Under the pieces are notes generated by a model. The model saw nothing but the letters and a program-made list of their open reading frames with translations. It had not been told where the DNA came from and did not search any database. The position numbers were made by a program, and so were the translations under genes. This document shows, piece by piece, positions 33,776 through 44,907 of a stretch of 64,000 nucleotides of DNA. The DNA is taken from the NCBI GenBank assembly GCA_027605045.1, contig JAQFWX010000035.1, positions 62,001 through 126,000 of the forward strand, read 5' to 3'. The DNA comes from Phallus indusiatus. Taxonomy: Eukaryota; Basidiomycota; Agaricomycetes; Phallales; Phallaceae. Numbering within the stretch: the stretch's first letter is position 1; each line of letters begins with the position of its first letter.

Positions 33776-36232
33776 TCAGAAGGTTGTTGAATGGTTTCTT
33801 GGCAGCTCCCAAGTGTCCGGCAGCTTTTCAAGATGCGTGATTCCAATTTCTAGGTACTTCTTGAAGTACGGTCGTAAGGACTCGGGACAATTGGCGGAAA
33901 TGGGGCTTTCCCAGTACGCAAGCCACAGTTCCCTACTGAGGGTCAACCACTCCAGCAGTAAACTTACGAACGGTTCAAAAGCAAAGGATACGTTTGGAAG
34001 TACTCCTGGCGGTTGGTTGGTTAATGCATCGGATTGTTCTGATCGTTGATCAGGGAGCATCGATGTACTAGATTCTTCTGATTGTCGGTGTACTACCTTT
34101 GGTCGCCGCTCGAGATCCAGAGCAGTTTCTTCGAGGGTATATACAAACCCAGACCTTCGATAGAGTTTGTCCAGATCGAGAGACTGGAGACAGGACCGAT
34201 AAATTTGCTCCTTCGGGGAAAACTGGACTCCAAGAATCTCCATAGTGCGCAATACAGCTGAAAATAACACCCATACGAATGACTCTAGGTCATCAATGGC
34301 TGAATGAGGAACCCGCTCTTTCGCGAGCTCGGCAGTAATCAGTCGACGAGACATAAATGGAGGCGTTCCCTGAATATTAGTATACCTGAGGGAGAGTTGA
34401 TTATTATTTAAGTTGAGAAGATGACGCACCGTGCCACGCTGCATCTCTTTGTTTATGTCTTTACATTGAATTGCTCGATCACCATCTGAAATGAAACCAA
34501 TGCATTTGTCAAAGTATTTCCGAAGGATATTCTCGGTAAAAATATCCTCAAATCTGGATGGAAAAACTTGTAAACAAACATATTATAGTATCGCAGTGAA
34601 CACGTACCCTTCGATTTTGTCACGTTTCTCGGGCGTAACCATGAGGAGAACGTTCCCTTCGCTGACATCCCGATGAAGCCAGCCCTTTTCGAATATTACC
34701 CAATATCCTAAAATTCAATTTTGAACTTGATATTTTCTCAGTCAAGGACGGGACTAACCTATCATAGCATGCAGGACGGCCTGGACCAATTCTTTTGGTC
34801 CTTTTGCTTTGTAAAGTGGCTTCCCTTCCGTTTGTATGAGCAAGCGAACATGCACACGATGTTCAGGGTCTTCATTTGTGCGCTGACTTACACTTTGAGA
34901 GGAACCAGAGGCATGATTGAAATCAATATTATACAATTCTAGCTTTGTCGCGTTCTCTGGAAAGAACCAAGCTGTATCAGACTTGATAGCTGAAGCGGCG
35001 TTATTCTGCTGTATTGTGACCGGAAAAGAGGATAAAACCATTGGTACCCCAAATTTGCTGCCCACTCCTTCGAACACTTTTTCCTCATGTTTTTCGCGAG
35101 AAAGAATTGGCCAAGAGTCTTTCAAGACTAACTTATCATAACGAGGAGGCGAATGAAAGACAGGCAACATGGATGGGCTGGCTCTATGCTGAGAGGTTTC
35201 GAGTGGCACCGTTAAGGTTGCAGTTGATTGGCTTTTTGGGGTGGTTATTGGTATCTCAGTGCCGGGGGTAAATTCGTGGATCGTACCCCCCACTGACGCC
35301 GCTGTGGGAGTCATCTCTGCAATACCATCATATCGTCACCAACCACGTAGAAAACAAATCATACCTGACATATGAGCGTTATCAGCCTTCCCACTGGTAA
35401 TAATATCAACGCGTGTTTGTCGACCTATGACCGTGACACGATGAAAGACATCACGATCAATCAAGTACGTTCCGGCGGTCTTCCCCAAATAGCACCAAGT
35501 ATTATTGCAAGTTACGTCGAACCCAGCGCTCCATCTAGACTCGCAGCTCCATATACGTGACATGTCCCGTATAAATTGTCTTTGGCCATCAGTATTTCGA
35601 ATATTAGTTCTGGGAGACAAACATAGCCAGGCAGGAGTGAACAGTCCAAAAAAAAATTCGGCCGCAGTCTCCTCATAGAAAATAATGAGGACAAAATAAC
35701 GGCTTCTTTGAGCCTCAAAAATACTGCGTGCGAAATATGCTCCTCGCACTATCATATCTGCATAATGACCTTGGTTGACCTCCACACACAGTTCAACATC
35801 CATCCAAGAGACTTCGTCCTTCGTCGATGGTGGTGCTCGTGCTATAATGCCTGGCTGTAGAGAGACGTCTTTGCCGGTACATTCTTTGCTTCGTTCATCA
35901 TATTTTTCGAAAATAACGTCATTGTAGATGTTTGTTTCCATTAATTTATGGTTTTCCAATGATTTTTTGACGATGTTAAGACGTGCGACGAAAGAAGCGA
36001 CGGAAGAATCGTGATGGCGTTCGTCTTTCGAATCTTGGAGCGGGAAATTTTTGAATTCGTTGATACAATCTTCAATCACTCTTTCGAGATCTTGTGGTAG
36101 AGACGTATTGAAAATTTTATCGAGAAGCCGATCACTTTGATAGACATGACCGATGAGCACGTCTCTCACTTCTCGTTTCATCCTATACTGCCCTGCCATT
36201 GAGGAATTTTGTTGGCTATCCGATCCGGACAT
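33776..36232 (-). CDS. FunK1-type fungal protein kinase, copy C
   Basis: The most diverged intact FunK1 copy in the window. The start at 36232 (MSGSDSQQNSS) is chosen over an in-frame ATG at 36313, because the latter adds an unrelated leader. Motifs: RLLDKIFNTSLPQDLERVI, WMDVELCVEVNQGHYADMIV, RSRYFVLIIFYEETAAEFFF, DKLVLKDSWPILSREKH, HRVHVRLLIQTEGKPLYK, catalytic loop WLHRDVSEGNVLLM, FISDGDRAIQC, GTPPFMSRRLI, HSAIDDLESFVWVLFSAVLR. Introns lie near 35365-35315, 34754-34708, 34616-34555 and 34432-34370, the last joining the catalytic core to GTPPFM through a TTCAG acceptor. Compared with A and B it has a Ser/Gln-rich insert in the C-lobe (RQSEESSTSMLPDQRSEQSD), shared with pseudogene D. Its upstream sequence lacks the promoter module of A, B and E. 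Confidence 0.83.
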
Positions 36233-37863
36233 AAGTGATATTGATGAAAGGATTTGAGTTCCTTGGTGTAAGGTTGGAAGTAGTGACCAGGTTGAGAGTG
36301 TCGTCAATAACACGTCTCACGAGTCCAGACTCCTGGTACGACGTAGGTTCGTACTACGGGACGCGTCCTAAAATTTCAATCCATACATATAAGTGAAGCC
36401 GAGTAGTTCGATAAGCTGTTGCTTTGGCTCTTCATTCTATTGGATTATAAGATGGATGTAGAGTAGAAATAGACGTAATAGATCGTAAATTTAATGTTAG
36501 CACGATACAACACGGCACACACGATACAGCGCGACACAGCACAAATGGGTGGAGGACAAAAGCTCAAGTCTTATTACTAGCGCCGCATCATGCGGCAAAT
36601 CCCTGCCCACAGAGGTTGCAGCAAACGCCGTTACATGTATAACCGGTACATCCAGTATATACTATACTCTATATAGCTTGAAGCCCCAAATCGGATACAC
36701 ACAGTTGGGAATTCGATGAAGCGGTTCTGAAAAAAAGACGGACGACATTGGAAAACTCTTCTGGAGACAATAAGGACATCTCGGAATTCCATTCCCGTCT
36801 CGAATGCAAAGCTTTAGGTGCTATATCCATGTCAGATTCTTCAACTATTTGTCGAATAAACCGCTTTATCTAAAGTAGCAAAATCGTTAACCATACTGGT
36901 ATCCGTGAACCTGTTGTTGACTACAATCCAAACATTATCATTGCAACAAAAACGTCATCCCATATCATACTACCCTTAAGGCTAAAAGGTTTTACATCGT
37001 ATGCAAAAGCGGTGATCGAATTTGATTCAAATGTCAGTTTTAGACACAGATGTGACTGGCCCAATAATTGATTTAAACTCAATTTCTGTTCCAGATTTAG
37101 GACCAGAAATTGAGCTCCGAGAGGCATGTGAGACCCCTGCTTGGGCAGGGAATGTAATCTACTGAATACATTATATAGCCCGAACTACTAAAATTCAACA
37201 CATTCTCATTTCGTCTGCGGCGCGACCTATTACCAATTATTGAAAAAACATTGAAACTTGATTCCCCCCGGAGTATGAGTCTATTAGAACCTTCCCAGCG
37301 GTCTTTAAGTCTTATGTAAATGACTCATACATATTGTTATTGATACATATGTAAAGTTTACATCAAATAAAGGCAGACAATGATCTTCTCAAAATGTGGA
37401 ATAAGACTATAGGTTTCAAGTTCTTGAGGCCGTGATTCAAAACTTGTCAACAGATTGGACAAATGCAAAGTTTATTAGAATACTGCGCTATCCGAAAGCT
37501 AACGAAGGCGCCGGCTAATGCTCCCAGTACTCATTGAACGAGGTACTAAGCGACCTAGCATAATATAGTATCCGCCGACTAACGCTATTCCTGTTAAACT
37601 GTTTCTCTTGCCGACAAAATTCGTTTTGCGGGGAAACTTCATGGCTTCTGAGGGGTCTAAATTTTTATGAATTCGGTGCGGAAAGACGGATCAGACGACA
37701 GCGGTTTAAACGCTATAATTAGCATGAAGGGTTCGAAGTTGTGGAATAAACATTTTCATTACAATCTATACATGCTAAAGTGATTGAAATTTAGGAAAGC
37801 TAAAGTTTACAAGACCATTTATGGAGAATGATTACCAAAACAGAGTAAACGTGCAATAACAAT
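36233..37863. other. 1.6-kb stretch with no gene seen
   Basis: Between FunK1-C and pseudogene D. AT-rich, with only short dissimilar frames. A CACACGATACAGCG-type microrepeat near 36500-36550 is the only local structure noticed. It may be decayed mobile DNA, but no ends or coding remnants were identified. Confidence 0.45.
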
Positions 37864-38837
37864 TCAATTAAAACCGGATAACGTAGACGAAGTTGTCTTG
37901 GGGGGTCCATTGATATACTCCCAAGTATCCTCCAGATCCTTGAGATGTGTGATTCCAATTTCAAGGTACTTTTCGAAGTGCGGTTTCAAGGACTGGGGAT
38001 GGTTCGCGGAAGTAGGGTTATTCCTGTAAACGAGCGCCAGTTTTCTACCAAAGGACAACCATTCCAGCAGTATACCCACAAACGGCTCAAAAGCGAAAGA
38101 CACGCCTGGAATTTCCCCTGGCTGTTGGTTGGTTAGTGCATCGGATTGTTCTGTTTGTTGATTGGGAAGTGCTGGTGTACTAAATTTTTGATGGGAAAGT
38201 GCAGGTGTTCTAGATTCTTTTGTTTGTTGGTTGGCTACCTTCGGTCGGGTTTGGATATCCAGGGCGGTTTCTTCGAGGGTACCCTCAAATCCAGACCTTC
38301 GATCAAGCGTGTCCAGATTGATAGACTGGAGACAGGTCCGATAGTGTTTCTCGCGCTCAGAGAATTTGGCACCATGATATTCCATGGCGCGCAATATACT
38401 TGAAAATAGCACCCATGCATGTGGCTCCAGGTCATCAATGGCTGAAGCAGGACCTGTTCTTTCTCGAGTTCGGCAGTAATCAGTCGACGAGACTTGAACG
38501 AAGGCGTTCCCTGAATATTAGGATAATGAAACAGAGTTAATCATTAGTGAGTTACAACACACCGAGCGCTGCTTTGCAATCTCTCTGCTCATGTTCTCCC
38601 ACTGCACCGCTTGATCACCATTCTTGTGGGAGAGAGGTATTGAAGATTTTGTCGAGTAGCTTGTTACTCTCGTAGACACGATCACCGAGCTCCTCCCTCA
38701 TCGCTTGCTTTAGGTTGCGTTGTTTTTTGGCTGAGGAATCTACCTGATTACTCGACGTGATCACGAAAGGCGTTTCAGTCGCCGACTTAGTTGAAAACCT
38801 TGGTTCCTTTTGGAGTTTCTTGAGTTTTGGAAGTCAT
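37864..38837 (-). pseudogene. FunK1 copy D, truncated pseudogene
   Basis: Three independent lesions. (1) The N-terminus (ATG at 38837, MTSKTQETPKGTKVFN) meets a TAA at 38787-38789 after 16 codons. (2) At about 38629-38631 the sequence jumps from the IFNTSLPQ region of the accessory domain straight to the GDQAVQW region of the C-lobe. This removes roughly 1.5 kb, including HRD and everything between. (3) Near 38445-38455 one base is missing relative to copies A-C (in the stretch before IDDLES), shifting the frame. The remaining C-lobe frame (37864-38412) is open and shares the TNQQ/SDALTNQQP insert with copy C. The promoter module is still partly present upstream. Not expected to encode a kinase. 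Confidence 0.85.
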
Positions 38838-39040
38838 CAGTGAAAGATCTGATAGTAAAGCAACGCCACCCGGGCTTACCTCAGCTCACCGACCAGATAC
38901 CATGCCATCTGTTTGAATCGGCTGGCATCGCGCTAACCCTGAGGAATGGAGCTGGGCACTTTCGTCCACCATTGTAAGGACTCGTAAGGACAGGAAACAA
39001 ATCTTTGTCCTTACGCAAAAATAAACGATAGACACTTAAG
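38838..39040 (-). promoter_or_regulatory. Remnant FunK1 promoter module (copy D)
   Basis: Directly upstream of pseudogene D, AAGCAACGCCACCCGGGCTT and ACCTCAGCTCACCG (reverse strand) match the proximal block before B and E. A more distal segment near 38980-39040 matches DNA upstream of B. The CACGTGATCGCGG block was not found here. 39041-39226 contains nothing further recognised. Confidence 0.5.
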
Positions 39041-41071
39041 GAAGTTGAAACTTGAGGGACAATGGCTAAGCGCTCCTCAAGTTCAGGAGGACGCGGAGCA
39101 TCTGTGTAGGATTATACTAATACTATTGCGATCTATGCTTGTTTACAACGATGAACTGCACTAGTTGTTTACTAGACTAGATAATCAATTCGACAAAGCA
39201 AAGGTAACGAACAAACAGTTCGACATTTAACTAGAAGGTGGTGCAGATGGAGTTGTCTGGAAGGGCTCCTTGATGTAATCCCAATTATCCTGCAGTTCTT
39301 CAAGGTACGCAATTCCGATTTCAAGGTACCTCTTAATGTGCGACTGTAAGGACACGGGATAGTTGGCGGAAATGGGATTTCCCACATTGGCCTCCAACTC
39401 ATCTGCGAGGGACAACCAATCTAGTAGTAAACCAACAAATGGTTTAAAGGCGCGAGAGACATTTGCATGTACTCCTGACTTGACCTGCCGTGCAGTTATC
39501 TTTAGGGAGCGCTCAAACCCAGACCTTAGAGCGAGTTTATCCAGATCCACAGACTGGAGACAGGACCAGTAAATTTTCTCATATGAGGAAAACTGGACTC
39601 CAAAAATTTCCATAGTGCGCAATACAGCCGAAAATAGCACCCATACAAATGACTCTAGGTCATCAATGGCTGAATGAGGAACCCGCTCTTTCGCGAGCTC
39701 GGCAGTAATTAGTCGACGAGACATGAACGGAGGTGTTCCCTGGATATAAGGATAATGAAACAGAGTTAATCATGAATAATTACAACACACCGAGCGCTGC
39801 TTTGCAATCTCCCTGCTCATATTCTCCCACTGCACTGCTTGATCACCATCCGATATAAATCCAACACACTCGTCAAAGTATTTTTTCAGAATATCCGCCG
39901 TCAGAATATCCTCAAACCTGCACCAAGTTTTTACATATATCTCAGATCATACAATAAAGACATACCCTTCGATCATGCCACGTCTCTCGGGCGTTTCCAT
40001 CAAAAGCACGTTCCCGCTGCTGACGTCCCGATGAAGCCAGCCTTTCTCGAATATCACCCAATAGCCTAATTTTCGATAATGAGCTCACTGATGTGACACA
40101 AAAATTAAAGAAAAAACCAACCAATCATAGCATGTAGAACGGCTTGAAGTAATTGCCTTGGACCTTTTGCTGTGTAAAGCGGCCTCCCTTCTGTTTGGAT
40201 GAGCAAGCGGACATGTACCCGATGCTCAGGGCCTTCATTCTTGTTTTTGGTTTTCTGATTCGAATTCTGCGAGATACCGTCGGGTTGATTAGATCTGGAT
40301 CTCCACAGTCGCAGTTTTGTCGCGTCATCCGGGAAAAACCAGGTTGTATCACACTTGACAGTTTCACCGTTGTCCTTCTGTATTTTGACCGCAAAGGAGC
40401 CCAAAATTTTTGGTACACCAAATTTACTCCCTACCTCGCCGAATACTCCCTCCTCTTGTTTTTCGCGTGACAGAATTGGCCAAGAGTCTTTCAAAATTAA
40501 CTTTTTATGGAGAGGAGGCGAGCGAATCGACACGGGCAGATCACACGGTCGGTTGGTATGTGAAGAAGTTTTAGGTGACGACAACGTTGAAAGAGCGGAT
40601 GCCGGGCGGGATTTTGCCTTTTCTAAAAGACGAGCCGATCTGCGGGTTCCAGATGATTGCGTGCGACTTCCTGAGTTTTCTGGAGTGGTTGTTGACGACC
40701 CGTTAGAAGTATATTCGTGTAGACCGTAAACCACAATCCCGCCATGTGAATTATCTAACATACAGTATTATTCTACCGTCATAAGCGTACATAAACCTGA
40801 ATCATACCTGTCTGAACATCACCAAGTTTACCGTCCGTGATAATATCAACACGTGTCTGCCGACCCGCAACAGAGATGCGATGGAAGAGTTTCTCATGAA
40901 TTGAGAAGGTCCCATACTCTTCCAGATAACAAGTGGTATTGTTGCAAGTCAAATCAAACCCAGCGCTCCATCTGGATTTGCAACTCCATATCCGTGCCAT
41001 GTCCCATATAAACTGCCTTTGGCCTTCAGCAGTTTCAATGTTGATTTTGGGAGATAAGCAAAGCCAAGCAG

Positions 41072-41075
41072 ACGT
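41072..41075. repeat. Target-site duplication, left copy (ACGT)
   Basis: The four bases adjoin the left end of the inserted element. The same four occur at its right end, and FunK1 copies have only one corresponding tetramer. Confidence 0.7.
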
Positions 41076-41947
41076 TGTAAGGATCCGATGAATATAGCTT
41101 TGTGTATGCCGGCTATATGTGATCGGAATAACTACGAAGATATTTGTTTATGAGGTCGGTAGTCTACCGTGGAGCGGGTCCTGGTGCTGAATTCAACGTG
41201 AGAGAGGGAGAGGGTGTGTGTGGGAAATGGGGGAGGGATGTATGCGTCGATATCAAACCAACAAAAAAAACACCAACAACAACTGCAATGATAAAAGATC
41301 GTATGCAACTGTGCAAGTGAGAGGGTGAACAGAAAGTCGGCAATGAACTTGGAATGCGACTAAAGAGAGGACCTGCAATCAATGATGACTGAATTCCTGT
41401 GCGAGTTAGTGAAAGCGATAAACTGAAATAAAATCGCTAGTTTATACTCCGAGACCTCACTCAGAGTTAATCCAAAGATATAGATATGAGCGTAGAAATA
41501 GACTAGAGGCGAAACTTGACTTGAGCTGAACTTGACTTAAACTGAACTTGACTGAGACTTAAACTGTGAGACAACTCGTCCGGTAGAATTGCTGCTGTTA
41601 CAAGTATTTACATGCAGTATATATACCTTTCAGAGTACATAGCATTAGTGAGACGATCACTCATCGTTCACCGGGATAGCAAACAAAAAGAAACAAAAGA
41701 ACAAAAGAAATATGGCAGATAGGGGGAATCGCGAGAGAAAGATGGGAGATACAATTACAACAAAAAGGAACAACATACATTGATAGGAGAAAATAATGAA
41801 AACCGAAACAAAGAACAAAAGAAAACAAAGAAGAGATCAAAATAGGAAAAACAAAACCGGCTGGAAACACAGCCCTAGCCTGACTCAACACCTGGCACTT
41901 CCCGCGCTGCCTCTATCCTGTACCATACCTATACCATCTTATTCTTC

Positions 41948-42526
41948 TTACTGATCTGGCTCTGGCTGCTGAGATCGGCTTCTTCGTGGCAGTGGAAGAA
42001 TGATGTGAGGGGTAGGTAACGATGGTCGCCTCAGATCTTCGAACAGATCATTTTCCACTTCTTGATATGAGGGAGGAGGGCGAGTAAGATCATCTGAAAA
42101 GTCTGGGGAGGTGGCATGACGGATAGGGGGCATCGACAAATAGAAACTGTACGTATCCATAAAACCAATTGCGGAAAACTAATCTCCATATAAGTACTCC
42201 ATCCCTTTGAGCTCTCAGGAACCCGACAAACTCATACGATTCGTGCATGACATTGATGTCCGTTCATTCGTATAGAGTTAGTGCTCGTGGGTATTCTAGT
42301 TCTAAATCATCGTAAGGAAGGGTTATTTCCAAAGATGGGGGAGGTGTAGCGGGAGTACTGTATTAGCATCGATATGGATTTCGGAGGTGAAGGTGTTGTA
42401 GACACGGATTATGGTAAGGAAGTCGGGATTAGGGCCGGTTCTGAGAGAAGAACGGAACGAAAAAGGGAAAAATGGGAGTTGTAAATAGGGGACAGAATTT
42501 TGGGAAGTTTCGCTATTGTTCGACAT
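41948..42526 (-). CDS. Small Pro-rich frames inside the insertion
   Basis: Two short minus-strand units of unknown function. One begins MSNNSETSQNSVPYL at 42526 and, if an intron ending CTAATACAG is removed, continues as PPPSLEITLPYDDLELEYPR and stops at 42264. The other (42160-41948) begins MDTYSFYLSMPP and contains RPPPSYQEVENDLF, a PPxY motif of the kind bound by WW domains. The two acidic-proline segments (PPPSLEI, PPPSYQEV) look related, suggesting a repeated module. No family recognised; both may be fragments. Confidence 0.3.
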
Positions 42527-42631
42527 AGTGGGAGGGGATAAGATGAGAGAAGCGCTAAAGAATTGCTCAAAGTAGGAGAAGAAAAATAAGTGGATCTGAT
42601 TGTTTTTGCCTCGTACGCTATCTTTATTGTT

Positions 42632-43288
42632 CTAGGTTCGTCCAAAAATGTTGGAACAAGCTCGTCGGATCTTTCGGAAGGATCGTTTGGTGGGAGAAGC
42701 GGGACTGGGAAGGTTAGGGGAGGACTGCGTTGGAGAAGTGTCGAATGATAAAGGGGAGAATCGTGATGGTGGGGTGTCTTCTGGAATAGGATTCGTGGGT
42801 CTGGAAGGGCTAAGTTTTTGTGTACTCATGCCCTTCATGATTACCCATCGACTTGGCACGTCCAGTACTAAAAATGTGAACTTGAATCCTTCTTGAGTTG
42901 CTAACCATATTCGATACAAGTCTCGTTTTGCTGATTCTGGTGTCAAATATATGTTAACAACTGTAAACCAGTTTAATTGTTCCTCGATATAAACTTTCTC
43001 TCCAAACATGATCCCGGGGTGAACCAGATCCGAACTTCTGCACTGACGGATAACGATAGGTGAAGGTTCCTTCGGTAAGTGCGTGTCCCGATCGAGGTCG
43101 AGGCTTGCATATTTGGAACTATAGATATACAAAGTCGTAAAAAGATCCAAATCGTATGTCCTGGGACTGGTAGGCGAATAGCGAAAAGGAGACATAGATT
43201 CATTATCAGAAAGAATTGGTGATTCGGTGGAGGAATTTGGAATTGGTAAAGAGACTGAGGATGAGTAATGGAACGAAAACGTAGTCAT
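42632..43288 (-). CDS. Hypothetical Ser/Pro-rich protein, cargo of the insertion
   Basis: One uninterrupted 218-codon frame, start ATG at 43288 (MTTFSFHYSSSVSLP). The central ~100 residues look folded (FGEKVYIEEQLNWFTVVNIY, AKRDLYRIWLATQEGFKFTF, LVLDVPSRWVIMKGMSTQ). The ends are low-complexity Ser/Pro/Thr, and the C-terminus is basic (KRSFRKIRRACSNIFGR). No known domain, signal peptide or membrane helix. Its position inside the insertion makes it either element-encoded or a captured host gene. Confidence 0.5.
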   Translation of the reverse strand: MTTFSFHYSSSVSLPIPNSSTESPILSDNESMSPFRYSPTSPRTYDLDLFTTLYIYSSKYASLDLDRDTHLPKEPSPIVIRQCRSSDLVHPGIMFGEKVYIEEQLNWFTVVNIYLTPESAKRDLYRIWLATQEGFKFTFLVLDVPSRWVIMKGMSTQKLSPSRPTNPIPEDTPPSRFSPLSFDTSPTQSSPNLPSPASPTKRSFRKIRRACSNIFGRT

Positions 43289-43409
43289 TTTATTGTTTTG
43301 AATTTTTGAGGCTGTGATGTTGGCGATATGGGATTTCTGGATGATTAGAACTCCGCTTTGAACAAAAAAAAAGAACCTTCCCCAATTAGGAAGATTTTGG
43401 TGCGCGACA

Positions 43410-43413
43410 ACGT
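43410..43413. repeat. Target-site duplication, right copy (ACGT)
   Basis: Matches the tetramer at the left end of the insertion and continues directly into FunK1-E coding sequence (reverse strand TTCACGT). Confidence 0.7.
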
Positions 43414-44079
43414 GAACAATCCGAAGGAGACGTTGGCTGACATCTGCTCATAAAAGATGATGAGAACGAAATAACGGCTTCTCTGAGCGGCCATGATGCT
43501 GCGTGCATAAGTTGCTCCTTGCGCTACCATTTCTGCATACTGCCCTTTGACCTCAACGCAGAATTCAACGTCCATCCAAGAAATCTGGTCTTTGGTCTCT
43601 TTGGAAGTTGACCGCACCTGTGCTGTGATGTCTGGCTGTAGAGGAGCGTCCTTGCCAGTACCCTCTTTCATCTGAGCGTCATATATTTCAAATAAAACAT
43701 CCTTGTATACACTCTCTTCCATCAACCCATTACGCTTCAACGATTCCTTAACGATATTGAGACGATTGACGAAGGAGACATAATACGCGCGTTCGTTTCC
43801 AGAGTTTGGAAACGGGAATTCTTCGAACTTGTTGATACAGTCTTCGGTCACCTTTCCGAGATCTTGTGGGAGAGAGGTATTGAAGATTTTGTTGAGTAGC
43901 TTGTTACTCTCGTAGACACGATCACCGAGCTCCTCCTTCATCGCTTGCTTTAGGTTGCGTTGTTTTTTGGCTGAGGAATCTGCCTGACTACTCGACGTGA
44001 TCACGAAAGGCGTTTCCGAGTTAGAGCTGGAGTTGAAAACTTTGGTTCCCTTTGGAGTTTCTGGATTTTTAGAAGCCAT

Positions 44080-44240
44080 CAGGTGAAAGATCTGATAGTA
44101 AAAGCAACGCCACCCGGGCTTACCTCTGCTCACCGAACACGACCGTCGTGACTATCCATGATGCACGTCCCTGTCAAGTCACGAAAGGACTAGCCGCGAT
44201 CACGTGATGTTGACGCGTCATTAATTAATATTTGGACGCG
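44080..44240 (-). promoter_or_regulatory. FunK1-E promoter module
   Basis: The reverse strand carries, in order toward the ATG at 44079: GACGCGTCAACATCACGTGA, ATCGCGGC, CACGACGGTCGTGTTCGGTG and AGGTAAGCCCGGGTGGCGTT. This is almost the same as upstream of FunK1-B. Confidence 0.6.
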
Positions 44241-44379
44241 CCCCAGCCTCGGGCTCAAAAGCCAAGTCCTTGAAGAACGAATATTTAAAATAGTACGCAA
44301 ACACTATCACTCGTAAAACTGTTTGTCCATTGAGCATATAAAATTGAATTTATTTATGGTTCACACGTGAATGAGTCAA

Positions 44380-44595
44380 ATTTGAATTCGTTTACCAGAC
44401 ACGCAAGAGCTAAAACAGCTTCTCAACGAACACGTCTGGTACTATTAGCGCGTTGAAATTAGGTACATTTGACATTTCATACATACATGCGTATATATAC
44501 TGTATACACCTTCAAGTTTGAATACAACCAAAGTTCAAACTCAACACATCTCACGCCTCATATGCATAATCCCACCAACGGCAACATCTCCACTA
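44380..44595. repeat. Segmental repeat, copy 1 (partner at 49585-49795)
   Basis: Shared blocks in the same order and orientation as the partner: ATTCGTTTACCAGACAC, CAAGA...AGCAGCTTC-like, TACTATTAGCGCGTT, GTACATT, CATAC, and a final segment CATAATCCCACCAAC. The last corresponds, on the minus strand, to the WWDY...EA-stop end of the gene at 49757-51629. Copy 1 is thus a fragment of that gene's 3' end and flank, next to FunK1-E. Confidence 0.65.
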
Positions 44596-44907
44596 AATAA
44601 GGCATTACTATTTTACTGTGCAAGTCTAAAGACAGATGCAATAAGGGAATTGATGAGTCTGAAGCATAAAATTTCATAAATGATCAAATTTAGATACATC
44701 ATGAATCATGTTTAAGAAGCTTTTTTCAATAAAAAAATTTCATACACATAAAGTCGTATACTACGGCTGTATTACGGCCTTTAAAGTACCGCAAAGGACC
44801 TGAGGTGAATCAAATACAAAGGATATGGTATGGACTACGTTGCGGTACGGTTTCCAGCCCCACGGCTGATAAACCAGCCCAGTTGTGTAGTAACGATGAT
44901 CTTGATT
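44596..44907. other. AT-rich spacer, no gene seen
   Basis: Lies between the segmental repeat and the 3' end of H1. It contains TTTTTTCAATAAAAAAATTT and a TACGGCTGTATTACGGCC short repeat; no open frame of interest. Confidence 0.4.

Larger units (their letters stand above)
41076..43409. mobile_element. 2.33-kb insertion within FunK1-E
   Basis: The element starts TGTAAGGATCCG and ends GGTGCGCGACA, flanked by ACGT on both sides. Removing it and one ACGT restores the FunK1 frame across FGLFT-SAWLCL, aligned with FGLFTPAWLCL in the other copies. Ends of form TGT...ACA with a 4-bp duplication suit an integrase-type (LTR or solo-LTR-like) event, but no long terminal inverted or direct repeat, gag/pol or transposase was seen. 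The element carries unrelated Ser/Pro-rich protein-coding frames on the same strand as FunK1. Alternative: a non-autonomous DNA element carrying captured host sequence. Confidence 0.7.
39227..44079 (-). pseudogene. FunK1 copy E, split by a 2.33-kb insertion
   Basis: The N-terminal part (44079 to 43414, MASKNPETPKGTKVFNSSS to ANVSFGLFT) and the C-terminal part (41071 to 39227, SAWLCLSPKINIETAEG to TTPSAPPSS) are contiguous in copies A-C but lie 2.33 kb apart here. Outside the insertion I found no stop or frameshift. GTATGA donor and TTAG acceptor are intact at the DNSHGGIVVYG junction. Catalytic loop WLHRDVSSGNVLLMETP, FISDGDQAVQWENM and GTPPFMSRRLITAEL are all present. The upstream fragment runs into the insert and stops after about 15 foreign residues. 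The interruption is therefore probably recent. Rescue would require removing the insert from the transcript by splicing, for which I see no evidence. Confidence 0.85.

Noticed and set aside
41076..43409. Classical LTR retrotransposon or hAT/Tc1 element in FunK1-E
   Set aside because: No gag, pol or transposase frame, no long terminal repeats, and the 4-bp duplication does not fit TA or 8-bp target duplications.
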